Positions 54,950-64,000 of a stretch of 64,000 bases of DNA are shown here, piece after piece. The position numbers and the translations under genes were made by a program. The stretch's first letter is position 1; the number at the start of each line of letters is the position of its first letter. The notes beneath the pieces were generated by a model that did no database searches, was not told the origin of the DNA, and saw only the letters and a list, made by a program, of their open reading frames with translations. The stretch is from Tubulanus polymorphus (lineage: Eukaryota; Nemertea; Palaeonemertea; Tubulaniformes; Tubulanidae), in contig NC_134027.1 in the NCBI RefSeq assembly GCF_964204645.1, positions 9,846,485 to 9,910,484 on the forward strand, in the 5' to 3' direction.

Positions 54950-57225
54950 ATAACATACTGAAAAATACGAACTGTTTCGCACGGAAATTACTCGGGGTGG
55001 GGGTATAGGGGGTATAATGCGCAGAACGCAAAAGATATTTATTTGAGCACCGCTTAACCCAACTAATTCAAAAGACTTCGAACAGATGGATGTTTTCTGG
55101 TTGGCATTAATTTAAAGCATTCCGGTTTGCATCTTAATCAGAGAACATTTTTTGACGGCCGTAAAAACCATTTCAATAATGTTTACATATAGTACGCTTT
55201 ATATAGGAGGTTCCGTGAGAGTCGTTGAGCTATACGTCATCGTTATTGGTCATCAATATTCGCATCTAAAAATAACAATTACAATTGTGAAATTTAGTAT
55301 TTACTTTGTAATTAAATATGTTTCGTAACTCTTATTCTATTTTTGATAAATTCTAATAATCATTTTTGAGGCTGTGCACTACTTCATCAATATATCAGGG
55401 CTAGACTGGTTGCCGGTCAATTCAATTCAAATATCAATATATTCAAATCCAAAATAACTTTATTGATCCTTAGTATTATATAATTCATATTATATTATTC
55501 ATTGTTGAATTTAACCAATATAAACGTTATCTTTCACGGGCGTCAATAAACTTTCAAGTAAGTTTTCTTGTTCCACTTGTGGCAATTGCAATGCCAAAAC
55601 AAAGCGCCCACTTTACAAATGAGCAGTAAAGAAGAAAATTTTGCCGGTCCAAAGATGACTGTTTGATACCGATCAAAATGGCGTCTTCGATGGCTGTTAG
55701 GGATCATCTGTTACCTGCTGATCTACATCCAATTTCACCAATCCTATCACTATTCGTTCTGACCGGCGCTTTAAACTTATCTACTCAATTCTTTTCACAC
55801 TTAGCATTCCCATTTGGAATAGTTACGACGAATTGACATTAAAAATAGTAATTTTGTCGAACTAACTAGGAATTGATCTAATTTCGTCGGAGCTTTCTTA
55901 ACAAGGTGCAATTCAGCCAACGTACGATCTACGTCGAAAAATACTATATCTTTACAAATTTTTCTGGAGCTATACTTCAATCGCTTATGAGTACGGGATA
56001 GCGCACGATGCAGTACGCTAGGTTAACTCGAACATCGACTCCTGTCAATTCGTGAAATGGTTTTATCGTTTACCGGGGCGTAAGCTTTCACGGTTTCCAT
56101 CTGTTTTTAACCAGTACGACTCGTGTTCTGCGAAAAAATGTAAGTTAACAACGCGTGCCCGAAGTGCAGCATATATACAACAAGTGTTGCATCTCGAACG
56201 GCACAACAACACTCGCAAAAAGAAAATGAATTGCTTCAGGTTCGTAAGTAGATTTTTGGAGCCTCATTACCGTAGATTATCCTTTTCTCAAGAGGTAATA
56301 CGAAGCAGACTTTAAGTATACCGGTCTTTGTTCGTTTGACTCCGTGGGAACTCCGGAAGTTTTCAGTTCGATCATGCGAAACAGCGGGTTTCAGGGAAAA
56401 ACGAATGGCTCACTCTTTCATCTAGGATGATCCAATACTTCTCCACGGATCCTGAGATGAAGCCCCCTGCCCAATGCTTGCTTAGGTGGGTTACACACAT
56501 TCAAACAAATGGCATGGAAAAACCTACTACTTTAGAATCAAGCGCTAATATCTAGCTTAAGGGGATACCCTTAAAAGTCACAATAACAAACCACGCTCAT
56601 ATCAGACAAATTTGGGTGAAGCAGTTCGTTTCACAAGAAAAAAGGAGTTAGGAGACGGTTAGTAGAAATAAGTAGCATCATGGACTATAAAAAACGAATA
56701 ACAGTTAGGGCCTATCCGTTTACAGGCACTATTAAGTAAACCAGAACCTCAGTCGTTGACTTAATCCGTAAATTCTGGAAAGGACGAGTTAGATGTTCCG
56801 TGCGATCAAATTCTAGTATCGAAGGTGCCGTTGTTGGCTTCTCGCAGCCGAGATGTCCAAATTTAGCTAAAAAATGCCAGATTGCTAGCGTGCAAAAAAA
56901 ATGCCACAAGTCAATCATCCTCACGGACAATGAGATATTGTTAGATTGTTATTTATGGCTTATCACTCGGCACGAGACCCGACGACGACAGAGCACGAGA
57001 AGAGAAACGATCTATCTGTAGGTAAGACAAATGACGACAATGATACAAGTAATATGCTGTAATTATCAATCACCTTTGAGACACTCATTTGTCTTCATTT
57101 TTATCCTCGTAGCTCCCAGCGCACAGCACACGGTTCTCTCATTAGCGCGACTATCGTATCATTCCTATACGAGCAATGGTGTAAACAAACGTATATATAT
57201 ATATATATATGAGGACTGTGCCCGA

Positions 57226-57505
57226 GTAAAAAGGACAACGTTCACTTTAATTCTTCTTAGTTAAACAAGACTCAAGAGTTAACTTTTCAAGATCTTCAAC
57301 TGTTATGTATACACGCGTTGAAACTGAGAAAAATCAATTGACAATTTTGAACTTTTTTCTTCACTCTCGGTTCCGGAAACACGTTCATTTATCTCGCGAG
57401 ATTAAGTTACAGTGACCGAGTAAAGACGACGTTCACTTTAAGTTAAACGAGACTCAAGAGTTAAATTCAAGATTCTAGTCAAAACTTTCAACTGTTTACC
57501 TTCGA
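57226..57505. repeat. Direct duplication of ~80 bp
   Basis: GACGTTCACTTTAAGTTAAA / GACTCAAGAGTTAA / TTTCAACTGTT occurs at 57226-57306 and again at 57418-57505. The second copy runs into a CACAACTGTGGAAATGGATCC end resembling the MITE termini at 45466-45575. Confidence 0.75.
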
Positions 57506-57737
57506 GTCAAAACTCATCTCACAACTGTGGAAATGGATCCTGAACGTTTTTCACTTTTCTAAGACTCGAAAGCTGATAAACTCCTTGGCTCACTTTTTCC
57601 ATCATCGTTCTCAATCCCCTTACGTTTTTGAATCCGTACACATGCCAGCCATATATAAGCGGCACGTTTAACAAAAATCGACGATATTCGATAAGACGTC
57701 TGTAGAGCAGGAATTGAAAACCAAACTTTTCTTTGTA

Positions 57738-57768
57738 GATTATATATATGTAGATTATATATATATAG

Positions 57769-57842
<74 letters not shown>
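57738..57842. repeat. (TA)n microsatellite
   Basis: Interrupted TA tracts (TATATATATG-TAGATTATATATATATAGAT) followed by a pure TA run to 57842. Confidence 0.97.
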
Positions 57843-59397
57843 CTAGTCAAAGAGATACAAAAATAGGAAAAGATATGTTTGTTTCTGATTTTGCGTTTTT
57901 ATCGAAGCGTCTAGATACGCAGCGCGCTTTTATCGTCGTATTTTTAGCTCGACGACGAATCTTCATCGATTCGTTTCCGCCCGTGCCATTTAGAAACTGA
58001 GAATCGATTCAAGTTTTTGTTCTACACGGGGGTAAAATTCACGAGCAGAATAGAAGGAGCGCCGCGACTACTAAACTTACATTGAATTCCGTACTTGATC
58101 GGAGAGAGAGAGCGCAGTGTCGTGCAAGCGACCAGATACTAGATTAGTATTGGATTCGTCGTTTCAAAAATCGATCAACTTCTAATAATACTCCGCAATA
58201 CGCTATACTTCTTCCGACAATAGAGATACAATTTCAGCAGCTCTGATATAATCTGCTTGTTTAAACGCAGAATTCGACGATGCATCATATTTATGGTCAC
58301 CGCGCCTTTGCCTCAGCAGCTCCGATCTTACGGAATGCTTTACCTTTCAGAATAAGATCCTACACTGATATAGTTTACTTTTAAAACTGAGCTGTAAACA
58401 TTTCTCTCTAGGCAATATCTTACTTGAATGTTTTAATTTGTTTTTAAGGCTAATATATTAGAAAACTGCGCTGAAATGTATACAGAGCGCGGTATATGAG
58501 AAATAAATATTAGTATTATTATTATCGAAACCTCGGATAGCTCAATAGCACATGGAGAAAAAGTTATTAGGCTTTTTTTCTAGCTGCGAAATTAATCCTT
58601 CACGAAGTCAAAGCAGATTGAATGCGCCAATAGTTTTCTTAATGGGTTACATAGTCATACTTGCACCTTGCTGCAATCAACAAAACAGGCAATTCTATAG
58701 GCTAATTTGCCCATTAAACCAAATAAGATCGCAATTTCTGAAATAATATGGTGAACAACAGATCGATACCTTGTAACTCGTCCTTTTCAATTCTAATCTG
58801 ATAATCTTCGTAGCATATTAAACAGGGGCTACTTCAATCATATCATTCCGGGTACCATAAAATTCGTTCAAAACTTCGTCATCAGTTCGATACCTTCAAA
58901 ACTTACTATCCCGATATATTTGTCAACACGGAAAATGCATTAAAATTTTTTTCTACCATTGATCACATTTATTTTTCCGGGAGTATACACTTTTCATAGA
59001 TATGTGCGTTCGCCGCCGGTTAACGCTTTCTATCTCGTTCCGACGATGGACCATGTGCTGCTGCGCGCATCATCTCAGCAACATAAACTATGCGTATCTT
59101 TCAATATTAGATTAATGTAGCGGTAATAGCTAATTAATATTTGGCCATCTGTTCGATGTTTAACTAAATACCACTTAACTGCTGGATCGCTCAAATCGTA
59201 TTCTCCGAGGAGAGAGAAAGTTAAATTCTTAATTTAGGTATACATTTTGACGTGAAATTGAGGGCCCATTTCAAAGGCAAGTTTTTGATGAGTTACGTAT
59301 CGATGTATCAACGGATGAATCCAGATTTCGAATTGAAAATCGAAATTGAGAATGATTTCGATACTACTAGATGGAATACTAATCATCTTTGACCCGG

Positions 59398-59670
59398 AAG
59401 AACTGTCCACACGGGTGCCCGGGCCGGTGCCTGTTTGACCCGACCAATAATATTGGACCAGGCCCGAGCCAAATGCATGGATCGTATTATTGTGTGCGAA
59501 TTGCTACTGGTTCCAGAAGTGATTGTCTTTACTTTGTCTAAGCATTGTTTAGTAGCGAGTGAATGGTTTACGTGTGAACGCGCTCTCTAATTAGGCACGG
59601 GCCAAATTTGACTCGGGCCTGATCGGTGCCAATTTTGCCCAGGCCAAATCATCTCTGTGTGATCGCGGCT
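59398..59670 (+). mobile_element. Dispersed 'GATTTGGCC' element, copy 3
   Basis: The body GCTACTGGTTCCAGAAGTGA ... GAGTGAATGGTTTACGTGTG ... CAGGCCAAATCATCTCTGTG and terminal TGTGATCGC match 50214-50432 and, inverted, 13274-13406. The left end diverges from copy 2. Confidence 0.75.
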
Positions 59671-62600
59671 TATGCCAATTCAACAAAAATTGAGTTTGTC
59701 AGGGCTTTTTCGACACAGGCTTAGGGTTAAAATCGCGTTGACACCAATACGTCGAACATAGTACCCGGAACTGCAAAAGTGTATCATATATAGCGAACCG
59801 AATGGATTTTCAATGCAGTGTTGATTCGACTGAATTTCAATTATTGGCGAAATGGACGGACTTAGATGGACGCGCGCGTACATTAATGTACCACAGAACT
59901 TTCCAATCGCAGATAATCAATGAAAGTAGACACATACGTGTGTGTGTGCGCGCGCGTTAACTTCAATTCGATATTTCTGATCCCGCGAAGCCAAGCTCCG
60001 CCGAGAACAACGCGACGACCGATGTCTACGTAACGTAATTCAACACAGTCCCATACTCATTAGACACGTCGCTAATAGTTCAAGCCCGCGAACATATACA
60101 ATTATATCAATTTAATCGCTGATCGGTTAATTCGATGTCGTCACCGCTGACCGCCCTGAACATCCCATCGCCCGCCCCGCCGAGTACTGGCAGAATTCTG
60201 TAATTTGCCATTACATCCAAACATCAATTTCAATGGACAAAGCTATATTTTATAAACCAATGGCTTTCTGGCGTAAGGTTGAATATGCTAATTTCATCAA
60301 AAAATGAGTTGAGTATACCATCAAAATCGCCGTCTTCTTGTATCATTTTTGCAAATTTGGTATGGATCAGATAGCTAATTACTTTATTACTCAAGCTTAT
60401 TAGTTACTAATTATTGCTGAATACGATTTTCCCCCTTTTTTCTTTTGGCAAACCGCTGAATACCATATATGGGCATACATAACCATAAGATCATTGCATG
60501 GTGAACCGTCCAATATGGTCACTCCATCTCAAATGGTTTTACTGGAGGACCCTGTCGAATATGGCAACTACTTTTTTCCACCATTTTTGGTATTTGCTTG
60601 TTCGACACGCTAATAAGAAACCTAAATCAGCTTACTGTAACTTCATTCCAAGATAAATGAATCTGATAACTGAAAGCGACAAAATAGTTCAAAATTTCAA
60701 ATTGATTTTTCTCAGCTTCAACGCAAGTGCATTTATGACCGTCCACCAGAAAGCCAATGCAATGACCTTTGATGTAAGACCTAAGCATAAGCCACCAAGA
60801 ATTTAGAATAATTTTCACTCTGGCTGGATACAGTTGAAAATACAATCCTAATCGAAATTCTGGGCAGCACTGTTCTAAAAAAAAGAGAGTTTAAAACCAG
60901 CTTGGAGCACATGAAATGAAATATGATTAGTTGCCAGTGACAACCTTTTAATTTTCTCACTGACTGCGGCAATATTTCCATTTCAAGGCACCAATTTTTC
61001 TTTAACCAACCAAGCCTCGGGCGCGAGGCAGATTTTCTAAGTACGACTCCTAGTTAGGCCAGTCCTCTAATGCGCACAAAGCATCGAAGAGAATGCGACG
61101 TGGCTTAAATTTGACGATGCCTTTATTATCGTCTTCATTTGGCAGCGAATGGGGAATTAACTTAATCTACTCACAGAGCTAAATGTGCGTATTAACTTTT
61201 CCAGGCCAGGGCTTGTTGCACTGCCGTGTGAAATTGCCGAAACGGGCAACCAGGTACTGTCAGGCGGTGGGGTACCCAATCTCCCACGCAATCGAATCTT
61301 GATTTTCATCTTCCAATGAGCAACCATAAAAGAAACAATGGTCACTAATCGGATCAGTCTTTGCCGTATCATGACACATATATATCCATACGAATGACTG
61401 ATCCGTAATATAAAGCCGTGCGGAAATCTAACCGTGAGAATTATCTGTACTATAAGGCTTGAGGTAGTATTGATGGATCGAACAGTAGTCGAGGCGAATC
61501 AACATCCCGACAAAAATCAGTTTGAGCTGTATCTAGTTATTTGGCTGGCCGTCGGGTTCAGTAGGATCAGGTTGCGGTGGCAATCACTTTGACAGTTGAG
61601 CCAGATTAGGGGATATAGCATGGCCAATTGTTGAATGCTGAGCTTTTAGGGATAGTGATGCCAGGGGCAGGATACTCAAAAAAAGGGTTAGAGAACCAGT
61701 AAGTTGTTGAAATAGTGAGTCAAAAGTTCATTGTTACCATGCTAATAATAGCATTATCTAGGGTCCTAACCCCCAAAATGTTTTGAAAATTTGTTCTTTG
61801 GTGCAATTTCGAAGCATTGATGTAATGAAAAAGGGGCACAAAATTTTTGTGCCCATGGGGCTACCATTTGAAGTGCTACTGTTTGAATCGTAGCCCTGTA
61901 CCTGTATCCCTGTGCCTTCTTTTTATACAAAGATGTGAAAGATAATAATTGATTTCGAAAGCTATCCTATTGAAGATATTGTCGATAGCACTATCATATT
62001 AAGTATAACTAGGGCTTAAAAAGCGATAGTTGTAAAAATTGACATCGCCGCGAGGGTTCGCTCGAATTTCACACACATATTATATACGCCCATGATTGTG
62101 GCGGGGAGGAGGGGGAACCTGACAAAAGAATTTTCTCGATTTTCTCGACGTGGCTAAACAAAATAGATGCCAGCGCAAAACAAGTCGTCGCCGTGGGGGA
62201 AAATAAATAAATTGAAAATCAATTGGTTTGTATGATATAAGAGGGAAAGACGCAAATACATCAACGTATGCGTATCCTGTGATGTAACATTAATGTTACA
62301 TTGTTCGTAAAATTGAGAACAGGCAGGTCGGTTTGCCCGGGTTTGCCATTAGGTTTGCCAATAAGTTCGAATATTCGCTGTAGACTGAAATTTGGGATTT
62401 CGTGACAGCAAACATCGTGACGAGGTCAGACCTAGTCCAAGTAAAACCGGGCTGTATGCGATGATGTCATCGTTGTCAGCGTGAGGTTAAATCAATTAAT
62501 GGTCAGTCGTGAAAAAACGGCGGGTTATATTAGTGACGAGCGCAATAGCGGGTTCCCGAAGATGAAAAGCGTACCAAACATTCTTCTAGCTGGCATTCCG

Positions 62601-64000
62601 ACAATAACCGATTTTTAGTGTTATTTCCACGATAATATGTATATAGGGTATTTAGATGGAGGTATATTCGACCATTGTTTTCGTATAGACTGCACAACAC
62701 ATCTGTCAAAAAGCTACACTCCCTCTACCTGCCACAGTACCCTTGTAAATAAAACACGCAACGAAGAACATGTAACATTTATTCGTTCTTTACAATCATT
62801 GAAGCTGTGCACATTTTGCACTTACACGTAGTCAATAAAGCCGCGTTAAGATAATCTTGATAATCTTGCAGTCGAGCTTATCCTTGATTTACGACGCCAG
62901 TAAGGTTTTTTATAGGGCGTAATACTGACGTGTCATTGCCGAATGGAACAAAAAAAGTAAAGAAAATTCACCTTCGGTAACCGAATTCTAGTTTACTCGC
63001 ATAATTTGCAGTTGAAGAAATAACCTTGAGACCAAGAAGCTTGTGTTAATGAATACTGTCTACACTGATAATCACGGTAGTTGCAGAGAGCCTATAAGCA
63101 TCCTAAGACTTGGAGGAAATTAGAATTAAATGTTCTGGACTGTCCAATTTCACCCCTTGAATCTATTCAACCCAACTGAAGGCCGAACATCGCAGAATCG
63201 ATGATTAACATCGCGGTGTTTGCCTTCAGACAATCCTGACCAAAAAATAGCTTTTTCTAAATCAATCTACTCAAAACATGACAACACGAAAAACGAGGGC
63301 AGAACGAGATTAATTTGATCTAAAGTATTTTCAGAAGCCTGAGAAGATCCCTGAAAGCTTCAGGTATGTTTTGCAATATCATGTATGTTTCCGATGCATT
63401 AAGCTATTTTTAAGGGGCATCTTATCTCCATGTATATATTTTTGTATTTATGTTACGGCACCCGGAATGAAAGGTACACGTAACACAAGAAGCCATGTAG
63501 ATAGTGTTTTGGTTGATTAAATGGGTTATAATCAGAATCAAGACAGTTTAGAGACTCATAATCATTCTAAAGCGCGAGAATGGACACAGGCAAGCTTCAT
63601 TTCACTGTTATCAATTATTAATTTTTGTAATTAGGTTTTTGCCCATACGGCAGAAAACCCATAGTTATTCCCTCTATTAGTATCATCATTACCCTTTTCC
63701 CCTCTATTTACTGAAAGTGTATCACTAAATGTACTTTACTGTTCTTTTCTCATCATATTCAGACATGAATTATCTAACTATACTGCAAATACTGAGTTTT
63801 TAAGAATCATTGCCTTTGTTGCGTCTGGCGTTAAACATAGTATATTTATCCCCACTGAATAGACCTCAATGTTTATCTATCTTCGTCGACTTTTCGGGGG
63901 AATCTACCGCAAGTTTCATATCGCTATTGTAACCAATTCAAAGTGTAAATTCAATTTATTCCGCAAGTTTGACACATCCCAGCGTTATTATACAATAATA

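Noticed and set aside
62930-63010. EFGYRR followed by GTGAAT (minus), as the missing DCP1 EVH1 exon end
   Set aside because: Only the YRR matches; upstream codons do not resemble the EVH1 strand (no EGTL-type sequence).

Overview
The window is animal nuclear DNA. It is AT-rich, with many short exons, GT-AG introns of about 0.1-3 kb, poly(A) signals, TA microsatellites and several families of short inverted-repeat elements. The gene content (secreted PAN/C-type-lectin protein, EGF-ShKT-LamG adhesion GPCR, NELF-C/D, proteasome alpha-7, inositol monophosphatase, DCP1) and the satellite-like repeats suggest a marine spiralian invertebrate such as a mollusc, annelid or brachiopod. I cannot name the species. 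All exon models below were built by hand from reading frame, splice sites and intron phase. Every junction in the six complete models keeps frame.

Layout: 1-1696, a fold-back element with ~540-bp arms. 2671-5655 (-), a PAN + C-type-lectin gene with two interchangeable last exons. 6649-12145 (-), NELFCD/TH1 in 16 exons. 12146-12709, a compact head-to-head promoter region with a 55-bp tandem duplication. 12710-19946 (+), an adhesion GPCR of 1000 residues in 23 exons. 21853-23943 (-), inositol monophosphatase in 8 exons, including one GC-AG intron. 25038-28076 (+), PSMA7 in 6 exons. 29827-35565 (-), two tandem members of an unrecognised cysteine-rich secreted family; the second copy has an interrupted exon. 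35.6-41.7 kb, repeat-rich, with a ~150-bp tandem repeat. 41747-48107 (-), DCP1 lacking its first exon(s). 48.1-64 kb, no gene recognised, with microsatellites and MITE-like elements.

Functionally the window mixes core housekeeping genes (transcriptional pausing, proteasome, mRNA decapping, inositol recycling) with secreted or surface genes (lectin, aGPCR, Cys-rich pair). The two most noteworthy items are the duplicated, phase-matched terminal exons of the lectin gene, which would swap the ligand-binding half of the C-type lectin domain, and the unrecognised 12-cysteine secreted family with one apparently decaying copy.
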